Positions 27,445 through 36,508 of a stretch of 39,351 nt of DNA are shown piece by piece. The notes under the pieces are model-generated. The model did not search any database and was not told where the DNA came from. It was given only the letters and a program-made list of their open reading frames with translations. The DNA is from Tannerellaceae bacterium (GTDB lineage: Bacteria; Bacteroidota; Bacteroidia; Bacteroidales; Tannerellaceae), in the NCBI GenBank assembly GCA_031264865.1, contig JAISDJ010000311.1, forward strand, positions 1-39,351, read 5' to 3'. A program made the translations under genes and the position numbers. Position 1 is the stretch's first letter. The number at the start of each line of letters is the position of its first letter.

Positions 27445-29328
27445 ATGAAACGTATCGTATGTATTTTGTCCATATTCTTCCTGGTAAGCACCACCGTTTT
27501 TTCCGGGAATTACAAAAGTTTTAAAGTATCTGTATACACGCGAGCCTACGAGGTAGAGAAAATGAAAGACTTGCACTGGCTCGATTCCACCTGGAATATC
27601 ATATCCAGCCAGGTCAAGGTTGATAAAATATACCTTGAGACGCATCGCGACTTGCTGATTGTACCTAGCGAAACGCTAGAGCAGGCCAAAAAGTTTTTCC
27701 TCGACAAGGGAATAGAAGTAGGCGGCGGGATTACCTACACCATCAACGAAGCCAACAGTTTCGAAACTTTTTGTTACTCAAACCCCGAACACCGGAAAAT
27801 CGTTCAAGAAATAGCCGAACACACAGCGAAACACTTCGACGACTTTATCCTCGACGACTTCTTCTTTACAAGCTGTAAATCGGATATAGAAATCAAAGCG
27901 AAAGGAACAAAAAGCTGGACGCAGTATCGTATCGAACTGATGAACGAAGCCGGACAGAACTTAATAATTAAACCGGCTAAAAAAGTAAACCCCAAGGTGA
28001 AAGTAATCATCAAATACCCAAACTGGTACGATCATTTCCAGGGATTGGGTTTCGACCTGAAGAACAGCCCGCAAATATTCGACGGCGTATGGACTGGCAC
28101 TGAAACGCGTGACCCATCGTCTGCACAGCATCTTCAAAATTATCTGGGTTATAACATCATCCGCTATTTCGAGAATCTACGTCCCGGATATAACTTCGGT
28201 GGATGGGTGGATAGCGGAGGCTCCAGCATGGGAATGGATCGCTATGCCGAACAGTTGTGGCTAACCTTTTTCGCCAAAGCGCCCGAAATGGCGCTCTTTG
28301 CTTACAACCAACTGATCGGCGTAACACTCAGGCCCGAACAACATCGCACCCCCTGGCAAGGGCAAGGCACAAGCTTCGATTACGACGAAATGATAAAACC
28401 CGTAGACCTAAACGGACAAACCGTAACCCCTACTACGATTGCTCGCGTAGCCGGATACACATTTGAATCTATCGACAAGTTTATATATAAGCTGGGCAAA
28501 CCGATCGGCATCAAGACCTATAAGCCATATCATACACTTGGCGATGACTTCCTTCAAAACTATCTCGGTATGATTGGGCTGCCAATGGACGAATACTCCG
28601 AATTTCCAACCGACCGGCAAGTAGTGCTCCTCACCGAACAAGCCAAGGGCGATCCTGATATCATCAACAAAATGAAAAGACAATTAACCAAAGGCAATGA
28701 TATTGTAATCACCAGCGGACTATTGAGCGCTATTCCTGAAAAAATAGCCGACATAGCCGAACTACGCGCCAATAAATACGCTTTAGTAAACGACTTTGGC
28801 TTTGCAGGAAAAACAGACAAGGATATCCTCATCAAACAAGTACTCTACCAGACCAATGATTCGTGGGAAACGATAAGCGCCGGACGTCCCCTCACGGGAG
28901 GCGTTAGCGGGTACCCCATAGTGCTTCGCGCGCCCTATTCCAAAGGCAATCTCTATGTGATTACCATACCCGAAGACTTTGGCGACCTGTATGAATACCC
29001 CACAGGCGTACTCAACGCTTTCCGCCAGATACTAAGCAAAGACCTGGACGTACGCATAGACGCGCCGGCAAAAGTAGGTTTGTTTGTTTACGATAATGGC
29101 ATGTTCATCGTAGAGTCATTTCTCGACGAACCGGTTACCATCCAGGTGAATACAACCGAAAATATTACCCACATCACCGACGTCCTTACAGGCGTTACGA
29201 TAGACAAACAACCGGAGGAAGCCAACGCAGGAGGAAGCATCTTCGGAAGGCGTTTCCGTCCCGACAACAAAAACAATGTGTTTCGTATAACGCTAATGCC
29301 TCATTCGTATAAAGTATTTCAGAAATAG
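27445..29328 (+). CDS. Secreted protein of unassigned family, probable TIM-barrel glycosidase-like enzyme
   Basis: Signal peptide MKRIVCILSIFFLVSTTVFS; alternating beta/alpha N-terminal half with acidic strand-end motifs (DDFILDDFFFTSCKSD, KVIIKYPNWYDHFQG, FDGVWTGTETRDP, GGWVDSGGSS); Rossmann-like middle (GNDIVITSGLL); C-terminal beta-rich region. Confidence 0.6.
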   Translation: MKRIVCILSIFFLVSTTVFSGNYKSFKVSVYTRAYEVEKMKDLHWLDSTWNIISSQVKVDKIYLETHRDLLIVPSETLEQAKKFFLDKGIEVGGGITYTINEANSFETFCYSNPEHRKIVQEIAEHTAKHFDDFILDDFFFTSCKSDIEIKAKGTKSWTQYRIELMNEAGQNLIIKPAKKVNPKVKVIIKYPNWYDHFQGLGFDLKNSPQIFDGVWTGTETRDPSSAQHLQNYLGYNIIRYFENLRPGYNFGGWVDSGGSSMGMDRYAEQLWLTFFAKAPEMALFAYNQLIGVTLRPEQHRTPWQGQGTSFDYDEMIKPVDLNGQTVTPTTIARVAGYTFESIDKFIYKLGKPIGIKTYKPYHTLGDDFLQNYLGMIGLPMDEYSEFPTDRQVVLLTEQAKGDPDIINKMKRQLTKGNDIVITSGLLSAIPEKIADIAELRANKYALVNDFGFAGKTDKDILIKQVLYQTNDSWETISAGRPLTGGVSGYPIVLRAPYSKGNLYVITIPEDFGDLYEYPTGVLNAFRQILSKDLDVRIDAPAKVGLFVYDNGMFIVESFLDEPVTIQVNTTENITHITDVLTGVTIDKQPEEANAGGSIFGRRFRPDNKNNVFRITLMPHSYKVFQK

Positions 29329-29410
29329 TAGTTAAAGGAGTTAATGTAGTCAAAGAAATTAAAGTAGCTAACTACTTGACTTCTTTAACTACTTTGACTC
29401 CTTGACTACT
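29327..29410. terminator. Long imperfect palindrome, probable bidirectional terminator between convergent genes
   Basis: 84-bp near-palindrome of AGTYAA-like units (agtagttaaaggagttaatgtagtcaaagaa...ttctttaactactttgactccttgactact); overlaps the end of the 27445 gene and the 3' end of the yigZ-like gene. Confidence 0.65.
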
Positions 29411-29986
29411 TACATTTGAAAGCTTCGCTTTTAAAAGCTCTGCTTCTCCTTTCCGAATGCGAAGTATCATTTTGCAATCCATATCGAATTGTTGGGAAAT
29501 AACGGTGGGGTTGTCTTCTTTTATAATGCGCATGATGCTGTTAAGGTAAGGATATTCAAAGATGACGGTAATATCTTCATCTACCGTTCGTTCAATGATT
29601 TCGGCATTGGCAATGGCGGCAGCGGCGGCAGAGCGGTAAGCTACAATAAGCCCGCTTGTACCTAATTCAATTCCGCCGAAATAACGGACTACAAGAATCA
29701 ACAGATCCGTCAACACATGGGAATTTATCTGTCCGAGAATGGGTTTTCCTGCTGTAGACGAAGGCTCGCCATCATCATTCGCACGGAATGTTTTTCTATC
29801 ACTTCCCAGCATGTAAGCCCAACAAACATGACGAGCGTCATAATACTTTTTACGGTATATATCCAACTGTTCCTTCACCTCATCCACCGTACGCACCGGG
29901 ATAGCATACGCAATAAAGCGGCTTCGCTTTTCGGTATAATATCCTCCGGCTGCATGTTTTATGGTTCTGTAACTGTCGTCTGCCAT
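29372..29986 (-). CDS. YigZ/IMPACT family protein
   Basis: SRFIAYAIPVRTVDEVKEQLDIYRKKYYDARHVCWAYMLGSDRKTFRANDDGEPSSTAGKPILGQI...LILVVRYFGGIELGTSGLIVAYRSAAAAAI. Confidence 0.93.
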   Translation of the reverse strand: MADDSYRTIKHAAGGYYTEKRSRFIAYAIPVRTVDEVKEQLDIYRKKYYDARHVCWAYMLGSDRKTFRANDDGEPSSTAGKPILGQINSHVLTDLLILVVRYFGGIELGTSGLIVAYRSAAAAAIANAEIIERTVDEDITVIFEYPYLNSIMRIIKEDNPTVISQQFDMDCKMILRIRKGEAELLKAKLSNVSSQGVKVVKEVK

Positions 29987-29992
29987 TCTTAA

Positions 29993-30211
29993 TTAATCGG
30001 GTATATGGGTTTGCTGTTCGTCGCGATACGCTTCGAAGTCCTTCATTATTTCTTCTATTTCCTCCATAAAGTAAGGATCTTTTACGTGTTGCTTTATCGC
30101 TTCATAATAGGCTTTAATAGCAGGAAGTGCACAAATATCCTGTCCGCGCAGTACGAAATAAGGTTCTTCCTTTTCGATACACTGCTTAATCATTACTATC
30201 GGATTCTTCAT
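29993..30211 (-). CDS. Small conserved-type protein of unknown function (72 aa)
   Basis: ORF 6 bp upstream of the yigZ-like gene and 15 bp downstream of uvrA on the same strand; coherent soluble helical protein MKNPIVMIKQCIEKEEPYFVLRGQDICALPAIKAYYEAI.... Confidence 0.7.
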   Translation of the reverse strand: MKNPIVMIKQCIEKEEPYFVLRGQDICALPAIKAYYEAIKQHVKDPYFMEEIEEIMKDFEAYRDEQQTHIPD

Positions 30212-30226
30212 AAAAAACGTTGTTTT

Positions 30227-33064
30227 TCAACTGTTAAGTTCCCCTTTGAGGAACTTTCCTGTGGCTGTTTTACTTTTAATCATTTCTTCGGGAGTACCGG
30301 TAAAGAGTACTTTACCTCCTTTACGTCCTCCTTCAGGGCCCATATCAATCAGATAATCGGCGCATTTAATTACATCTAAATTGTGCTCAATTACAAGTAC
30401 GGTGTTTCCTTTATCCACCAATTTATTTAGCACGCTAAGTAGTATGCGGATATCCTCAAAATGAAGTCCTGTAGTCGGCTCATCTAATACATAGAGTGTT
30501 TTGCCGGTATCCCGTTTGGCCAGTTCGGTAGCTAATTTTACTCGTTGGCTTTCTCCACCCGAAAGCGTAGTAGAAGGCTGACCTAATTTAATATATCCTA
30601 ATCCTACGTCTTGTAATACTTTAATCTTATGTAGAATAGAAGGTATGTTTTCAAAGAACTCTACCGCCATATTGACTGTCATGTTCAGTACATCAGCAAT
30701 GGATTTCCCTCGGAAGCGAACTTCGAGTGTTTCTCTGTTGTAACGTTTCCCATGACATTCTTCGCACGGTACAAGCACATCCGGTAAGAAATTCATTTCA
30801 ATACTTTTATAGCCATTGCCTTTACAGGTTTCACAACGTCCGCCGGTTACATTGAAAGAAAATCGTCCTGGTTTATAACCTCGTATTTTCGATTCGGGTA
30901 GTTCAACGAACAGATTTCGAATATCAGAGAATACGCCTGTATAAGTGGCTGGATTACTTCGTGGAGAACGACCGATAGGCGACTGGTCTACATTCACGAT
31001 TTTATCAATGTTTTCTATACCTTCAATTGATTTGTAAGGCAAAGGATCTTCCAGTGAACGATAAAAATGCTGACTCAATATCGGTTGCAGTGTATGGTTT
31101 ATTAAAGTAGATTTACCACTTCCCGATACTCCCGTAATACATAAGAAAAGTCCTAACGGGAAAGATACGTCTACCTTTCTAAGGTTATTTCCATGGGCTC
31201 CTTTGATAGTTATGAACTTACCGTTACCTTTTCTACGTTCACCAGGGATGGCTATTTCCATCTTTCCATTAAGATAGGCTGAGGTCAGCGTATCTGCTTT
31301 CAGCATTTCACTGGGTGTACCGGCAAAAACAATTTCTCCCCCCAGCCGTCCTGCCTTGGGACCTAAATCAATGACATAGTCGGCATTCAGCATCATCTCT
31401 TTATCGTGTTCTACTACGATGACCGAATTGCCCGTATCCCGCAATTGTTTTAGCGAGTTGATTAATCGTATATTGTCTCGTTGATGCAATCCGATACTGG
31501 GTTCGTCAAGTATATAAAGTACATTTACTAATTGACTTCCGATTTGAGTAGCTAACCGGATACGCTGGCTTTCCCCACCTGATAATGTGGATGAAGCACG
31601 GTTTAATGAGAGATATTCCAACCCTACATCTAACAAGAATTTGAGGCGTGAACGGATTTCTTTCAATATTTCTACAGCAATTTGTTGCTGCTTTGTATCC
31701 ATTTCGTTTTCAATACCATCCAGCCATTCATAAAGTTCAGATATATCCATGCCCGATACCTCTGCTATATTTTTTTCAGCTATTTTATAATGTAAAGCTT
31801 CTTTATTCAGACGTTGGCCGTTACATTCCGGACAAGTAGACATTTTAATAAATTGCTCCGCCCATTTTTGTGCAGAAGCTGAGGCTTCACTTTCCTGTTG
31901 CATCAGAATGTATTTAGCAACTCCTTCGTAGGAAAGGAAATAATTAGAATTCCCTAACGATTCATTTTTGATTTGTAGACGTTCGTCTGTTCCGTTCATA
32001 ACTTCATCAATCGCCTCCTCGGGAATATCTTCTATCGGAGTTTTTATCGTCACTCCATATTTCTCGCAAATGGCTTCAATCTGCCAGAATATAAGAGAAT
32101 TTTTATATTTACCTAAAGCTACAATACCACCATTATAAATACTTAGTGAAGGATTCGGAACAATTTTTTCCATATCAAGCAGGTTCACCTGTCCTAATCC
32201 TTTACATTTCGGACAGGCTCCCTGGGGTGAATTAAAGGAAAAGTTATGTGGAGCCGGCTCGCTGTACGACAATCCTGTTTGAGGATCCATTAACCGGCGG
32301 CTATAATGACGTATCTCGTTCGTCTCTGCATCCAGAATCATCACCAAACCATCCCCTTGTTTCATGGCAACTCTCAGACTCTCTTTCAAACGACGTTCAT
32401 CAGATGCTGATACAACCAGTTTGTCTATCACTACTTCTATATTATGCATCTTGTAACGGTCAAGCTTCATGCCGCGAAGTATTTCTTTCAGTTCACCATC
32501 TACACGTACATGCAGATAACCCTTTTTCCGTATCTGTTCGAATAGTTCTTTATAATGTCCTTTTCTGTTTCTTACCAAAGGAGCCAGGATATATGTTTTT
32601 TTTTCTTTATATTTTCCAAGGATTAATTGCAATATCTGCTCTTCGGAATATTTCACCATTTTTTCTCCGGTTAGGTATGAATAAGCTTCTCCGGCTCTTG
32701 CATACAATAAACGGAAAAAGTCGTATACTTCTGTTGTTGTACCCACGGTCGAACGCGGATTTCGGTTCGTTGTTTTTTGTTCGATAGAAATAACAGGACT
32801 TAAGCCGGTGATTTTGTCTACATCCGGACGATCCATATTGCCTAAGAAATGACGGGCATAAGCCGAAAATGTTTCTATGTAACGGCGTTGTCCTTCGGCA
32901 AAGACCGTATCAAAGGCCAACGACGATTTTCCACTTCCACTCATTCCGGTAATAACCGTCAGTTTATTACGTGGTATATCAATGTCTATATTTTTCAGAT
33001 TATGAACGCGGGCTCCCAACACAGATATGAGGCCGCCTTCCAATGCTTGTTTGTCTTTTATCAT
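30227..33064 (-). CDS. uvrA: Excinuclease ABC subunit A
   Basis: [122 protein letters not shown]. Start at MIKDKQ (33064) or the upstream ATG at 33082. Confidence 0.96.
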   Translation of the reverse strand: MIKDKQALEGGLISVLGARVHNLKNIDIDIPRNKLTVITGMSGSGKSSLAFDTVFAEGQRRYIETFSAYARHFLGNMDRPDVDKITGLSPVISIEQKTTNRNPRSTVGTTTEVYDFFRLLYARAGEAYSYLTGEKMVKYSEEQILQLILGKYKEKKTYILAPLVRNRKGHYKELFEQIRKKGYLHVRVDGELKEILRGMKLDRYKMHNIEVVIDKLVVSASDERRLKESLRVAMKQGDGLVMILDAETNEIRHYSRRLMDPQTGLSYSEPAPHNFSFNSPQGACPKCKGLGQVNLLDMEKIVPNPSLSIYNGGIVALGKYKNSLIFWQIEAICEKYGVTIKTPIEDIPEEAIDEVMNGTDERLQIKNESLGNSNYFLSYEGVAKYILMQQESEASASAQKWAEQFIKMSTCPECNGQRLNKEALHYKIAEKNIAEVSGMDISELYEWLDGIENEMDTKQQQIAVEILKEIRSRLKFLLDVGLEYLSLNRASSTLSGGESQRIRLATQIGSQLVNVLYILDEPSIGLHQRDNIRLINSLKQLRDTGNSVIVVEHDKEMMLNADYVIDLGPKAGRLGGEIVFAGTPSEMLKADTLTSAYLNGKMEIAIPGERRKGNGKFITIKGAHGNNLRKVDVSFPLGLFLCITGVSGSGKSTLINHTLQPILSQHFYRSLEDPLPYKSIEGIENIDKIVNVDQSPIGRSPRSNPATYTGVFSDIRNLFVELPESKIRGYKPGRFSFNVTGGRCETCKGNGYKSIEMNFLPDVLVPCEECHGKRYNRETLEVRFRGKSIADVLNMTVNMAVEFFENIPSILHKIKVLQDVGLGYIKLGQPSTTLSGGESQRVKLATELAKRDTGKTLYVLDEPTTGLHFEDIRILLSVLNKLVDKGNTVLVIEHNLDVIKCADYLIDMGPEGGRKGGKVLFTGTPEEMIKSKTATGKFLKGELNS

Positions 33065-33104
33065 TTTTATGTACCCATTCAACTTTTTTACCCGAGGCGA
33101 ACTA

Positions 33105-33112
33105 CAAAGTTA
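33105..33112 (-). promoter_or_regulatory. Putative -7 promoter box (TAACTTTG on - strand) for uvrA
   Basis: Plus-strand CAAAGTTA, 40 bp upstream of the uvrA start at 33064. Confidence 0.45.
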
Positions 33113-33297
33113 CAACAAGTTATTTAATTTTCACCATGCCCGATGGGCGCATTTCATATAAACCTTTTTTTAAAGGGTGCACCCTTCCTATAGCAAGATG
33201 CCTACCTCTTAGAAAAAAGCAGGAATGAAATTTTTACAACATAGCTAAAAAGATAATATAGATTTGTTGTAGTCGCTCTATTTAATAATAACTTTAT

Positions 33298-33305
33298 TAT
33301 ATTTG
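33298..33305 (+). promoter_or_regulatory. Putative -7 promoter box (TATATTTG)
   Basis: TAnnTTTG match 40 bp upstream of ATG 33346. Confidence 0.45.
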
Positions 33306-33345
33306 CATCTCATTTATGTTTAATGAACTAACGCTGTTTTATAGT

Positions 33346-33957
33346 ATGAAAAATCTTGTTTTAACCATTTTATTGTTTACTGTGCCGTTTTTATTCAATT
33401 CCTGTGAAAGTTGTGTGAGAAAGACTACAAAAAAAATCACCAACTTAGGGATTAGCGCCATAGAAGGAATTAGTGAAGCCATAGAAGAAAAAGGCGAGAA
33501 TGCAAGCGAAAAAGCAACAGATGCACTGGGAGCTCTTGCCAAAGGAGCGGGAAGAAGTATCGACCGTCAGTTAGACGAACATGCTGAGCACGTAGCCTCA
33601 GTTGTCGGACGAACTCTTGTTCAATCCGTTGAAGGTTTCGATGAAGGCCTCACAAATGAATATTACGATGAAATACCTAATACAACTAATTTAACAAACG
33701 GAGTAGCATTGGATTATTTTGGAAAAATCAAATCAAAATCAGTTATAGATGCTTATTTTCTTATTTTAGAGAAAGGTACTTATAATTGCAAATTTGAATT
33801 TACAGATGCCGATAAGAAGGTTCTGATGACCAAAACAGCCATAATTGATAAAACGGGCACAGAACGTAAATACTCCGTAGTAAGTTTTGCATTAAACGAT
33901 TCAGAATTAGCATCTTTGAACAAGACTGAAAACACAAATATATCAATAAGCAAATAA
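33346..33957 (+). CDS. Putative lipoprotein of unknown function
   Basis: MKNLVLTILLFTVPFLFNSCESC signal/lipobox-like start, then an amphipathic helical region (AIEGISEAIEEKGENASEKATDALGALAKGAGRSIDRQLDEHAEHVASVVG) and a beta-rich C-terminus. Start moved from 33316 to ATG 33346. Confidence 0.7.
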   Translation: MKNLVLTILLFTVPFLFNSCESCVRKTTKKITNLGISAIEGISEAIEEKGENASEKATDALGALAKGAGRSIDRQLDEHAEHVASVVGRTLVQSVEGFDEGLTNEYYDEIPNTTNLTNGVALDYFGKIKSKSVIDAYFLILEKGTYNCKFEFTDADKKVLMTKTAIIDKTGTERKYSVVSFALNDSELASLNKTENTNISISK

Positions 33958-34087
33958 TTATGTCATGCGTTGTTTTTAATGAATCCGAAAAAGTCGTCAG
34001 TGTGTGAACCGCACCGTAGAAACTGTAAGAAAAACAAAAACTTAAAAAAAATGACATACAATTCTTTTTTCGCTTGAATAAAAGCTA

Positions 34088-34095
34088 TATATTTG
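34088..34095 (+). promoter_or_regulatory. Putative -7 promoter box (TATATTTG) for the HU-like gene
   Basis: TAnnTTTG match 45 bp upstream of ATG 34141; it overlaps the upstream start of the called ORF (34093). Confidence 0.45.
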
Positions 34096-34140
34096 CATGC
34101 CAAAAAATTAATACGATTAAACATTAATATTATTATAGAT

Positions 34141-34419
34141 ATGACAAAAGCAGATATCGTACGCGAAATTTCGAAAAATACTGGTATCGATAAGCAAACA
34201 GTATTGACCAGTGTAGAATCCTTCATGGAAATTGTAAAAGATTCATTAGCAGAAGGTGAAAACGTATACCTTAGAGGTTTTGGAAGTTTCGTGATAAAAA
34301 AGAGAGCCCAGAAGACTGCTCGTAATATTTCCAAGAATACTACGATCATCATTCCGGAACACAACATCCCTTCCTTTAAACCGGCAAAAACATTTCATGA
34401 GAAAGTAAGTAAAGAGTAA
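34141..34419 (+). CDS. HU/IHF family DNA-binding protein
   Basis: MTKADIVREISKNTGIDKQTVLTSVESFMEIVKDSLAEGENVYLRGFGSFVIKKRAQKTARNISKNTTIIIPEHNIPSFKPAKTFHEKV. Confidence 0.95.
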   Translation: MTKADIVREISKNTGIDKQTVLTSVESFMEIVKDSLAEGENVYLRGFGSFVIKKRAQKTARNISKNTTIIIPEHNIPSFKPAKTFHEKVSKE

Positions 34420-34443
34420 TAATAACATTAAACTAAAAGAACA

Positions 34444-34533
34444 ATGCCTAGCGGAAAAAAAAGGAAAAGACATAAAATGTCTACGCATAAGCGCAAAAAA
34501 AGATTGAAAAAGAATAGACATAAAAAGAAATAG
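34444..34533 (+). CDS. 29-aa highly basic AURKAIP1/COX24 (mS38)-like small ribosomal-type protein
   Basis: Direct translation: MPSGKKRKRHKMSTHKRKKRLKKNRHKKK*. Sits between the HU-like and RNase E/G genes, followed by a hairpin terminator. Below the ORF track length cutoff. Confidence 0.88.
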   Translation: MPSGKKRKRHKMSTHKRKKRLKKNRHKKK

Positions 34534-34553
34534 GTCTATTCGCTAATAAAAAT

Positions 34554-34593
34554 AAAGAACAAACTTAATGTAGGCCTTTTAAGTTTGTTCTTT
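34554..34593 (+). terminator. Hairpin terminator
   Basis: Perfect 14-bp stem aaagaacaaactta / taagtttgttcttt with a 12-nt loop, 21 bp after the microprotein stop. Confidence 0.8.
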
Positions 34594-34632
34594 GTGTATT
34601 TATAAGGCTTACATACAAAACCTCTTTATATT

Positions 34633-36204
34633 GTGATTAGTGAATTAGTAGTAGATGTACAACCCAAAGAGGTATCTATTGCCGTACTGGAAGACAAAAA
34701 CCTCGCAGAGCTTCAAAAAGAAGCACGCAATGTTTCGTTTGCCGTAGGTGATATTTACCTTGGCAAAGTGAAAAAATTGATGCCTGGGTTAAACGCTGCT
34801 TTCATTGATGTAGGATATAAAAAGGATGCATTTCTTCACTACCAAGATTTAGGCCCTAACTTTAACTCACAACAAAAGTTTCTCAAACAGGCGCTAACCG
34901 AAAAGAAAAAACTGCCTCTCTTGTCTAAACTACAAATCCTTCCGGAAATAGACAAAGAGGGAAGTATCAGCGATGTACTCAAAGTTGGACAAGAGGTATT
35001 AGTGCAAATTGCCAAAGAACCTATTTCTACAAAAGGCCCCCGGTTAACATCCGAACTTTCGTTTGCCGGAAGATACATTGTATTAATTCCTTTTGCCGAC
35101 AAGGTTTCTGTCTCCACAAAAATCAAATCAAACGAAGAACGCGCACGTTTACGTCAGTTAATTCAAAGTATTAAACCAAAGAATTTTAGTGTGATCGTTC
35201 GCACTTCTTCAGAAGGTAAACGTGTGGCTGAACTCGATCATGAGTTGAAAACATTAATGAAACGTTGGGAAGACAACATTGCAAAAGTGACTAAAGTAAA
35301 ACCTCCCGGCGTTATTTACGAAGAAACAGCTCGTACGGTAGCCCTCTTACGTGATATTTTTAATCCTTCATTTCAAAACATTCATGTAAACGACAAAGAC
35401 GTATATAATAATATACGCGATTATGTTAGCCTGATTGCGCCAGGAAGGGAAGATATCGTCAAATTATATACAGGCGAACTCCCGATTTTCGACAATTTTG
35501 GAATAACAAAACAAATTAAATCACTCTTTGGGCGTACCGTAACTTACAAAAGTGGAGCCTACCTTATTATAGAACATACGGAGGCAATGCATGTAATAGA
35601 CGTTAACAGTGGCAACCGTTCGAAAGGCAGCGATGCTCAGGAAAAAACAGCTATTGACGTAAATAATGCAGCGGCTGATGAAATAGCCCGCCAACTTCGT
35701 TTACGCGATATGGGAGGAATTATTGTTATCGATTTTATTGATATGGGAGATGCCGGCAACCGCCAGAAACTTTTTGAGCACATGTCAAAAGCAATGGCTA
35801 CCGACAGGGCTAAACATAACATTCTCCCGCTGAGTAAATTCGGTTTAATGCAAATTACCCGGCAGAGGGTACGTCAAGCAATGGACGTAAACACATCCGA
35901 AAGTTGTCCTACTTGTTTTGGAACAGGAGCGGCTAAACCCTCTATCTTATTCACCGATAGTCTGGAAGGAAAAATTGATTGTTTGGTAAATAAACATAAT
36001 GTGAAGAAATTTACCCTATACCTACATCCTTATGTTGCAGCTTATGTAAACAAAGGATTCTTTTCTTTAAAATGGAAATGGAAACTGAAATACTCATTGG
36101 GTATAAAAGTGATCCCTAATCAAAGTCTGGCTTTTCTGGAATATAAATTCTATGATTCTGATACAAACGAGCTCGACATGAAAGAAGAAAAAGAAATCAA
36201 GTAA
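34633..36204 (+). CDS. Ribonuclease E/G family protein
   Basis: GTG start; VGDIYLGKVKKLMPGLNAAFIDVGYKKDAFLHYQDL (S1), IIEHTEAMHVIDVNSG, GGIIVIDFIDMGDAGNRQKLFEHM, GLMQITRQRVRQAM, CPTCFGTG. Confidence 0.95.
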   Translation: MISELVVDVQPKEVSIAVLEDKNLAELQKEARNVSFAVGDIYLGKVKKLMPGLNAAFIDVGYKKDAFLHYQDLGPNFNSQQKFLKQALTEKKKLPLLSKLQILPEIDKEGSISDVLKVGQEVLVQIAKEPISTKGPRLTSELSFAGRYIVLIPFADKVSVSTKIKSNEERARLRQLIQSIKPKNFSVIVRTSSEGKRVAELDHELKTLMKRWEDNIAKVTKVKPPGVIYEETARTVALLRDIFNPSFQNIHVNDKDVYNNIRDYVSLIAPGREDIVKLYTGELPIFDNFGITKQIKSLFGRTVTYKSGAYLIIEHTEAMHVIDVNSGNRSKGSDAQEKTAIDVNNAAADEIARQLRLRDMGGIIVIDFIDMGDAGNRQKLFEHMSKAMATDRAKHNILPLSKFGLMQITRQRVRQAMDVNTSESCPTCFGTGAAKPSILFTDSLEGKIDCLVNKHNVKKFTLYLHPYVAAYVNKGFFSLKWKWKLKYSLGIKVIPNQSLAFLEYKFYDSDTNELDMKEEKEIK

Positions 36205-36228
36205 TGAATTAGACCTGAAACATTTATT

Positions 36229-36288
36229 AACCATAGAATAATAGATTCTTCCAAATTTCATGATCTATTAATCTATGGTTATTTTTTT
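36229..36288 (+). terminator. Rho-independent terminator of the RNase E/G gene
   Basis: aaccatagaataatagat / atctattaatctatggtt (17/18 paired) followed by atttttttg. Confidence 0.8.
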
Positions 36289-36431
36289 GCTTTTATATCT
36301 TCAAACAAAACAGCTTCCTTTTCTGTTATTACATAAGCAATCAATCTTGATCAAATTGCGCTCTTATTATTTTCTGACGTATTGTCATTCTATACTGTCA
36401 GGCAATTCGGTTAATAAGACAGTTGGTATTT

Positions 36432-36447
36432 TGGCATGCTATTTGTA
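36432..36447 (+). promoter_or_regulatory. Possible sigma-54-like (-24/-12) promoter for dnaK
   Basis: TGGCATGCTATTTGTA resembles TGGCAC-N5-TTGCA with correct GG to G(C) spacing of 12 bp, but GT replaces the -12 GC. Confidence 0.3.
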
Positions 36448-36508
36448 ACAAATGAGATATAAAAAACGAAATAATATTTGCTAATAACTTAAAATATAGT
36501 ATAATAAA

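Noticed and set aside
32248-32787. 179-aa plus-strand ORF within uvrA
   Set aside because: Antisense to uvrA, whose conserved motifs account for the whole region.
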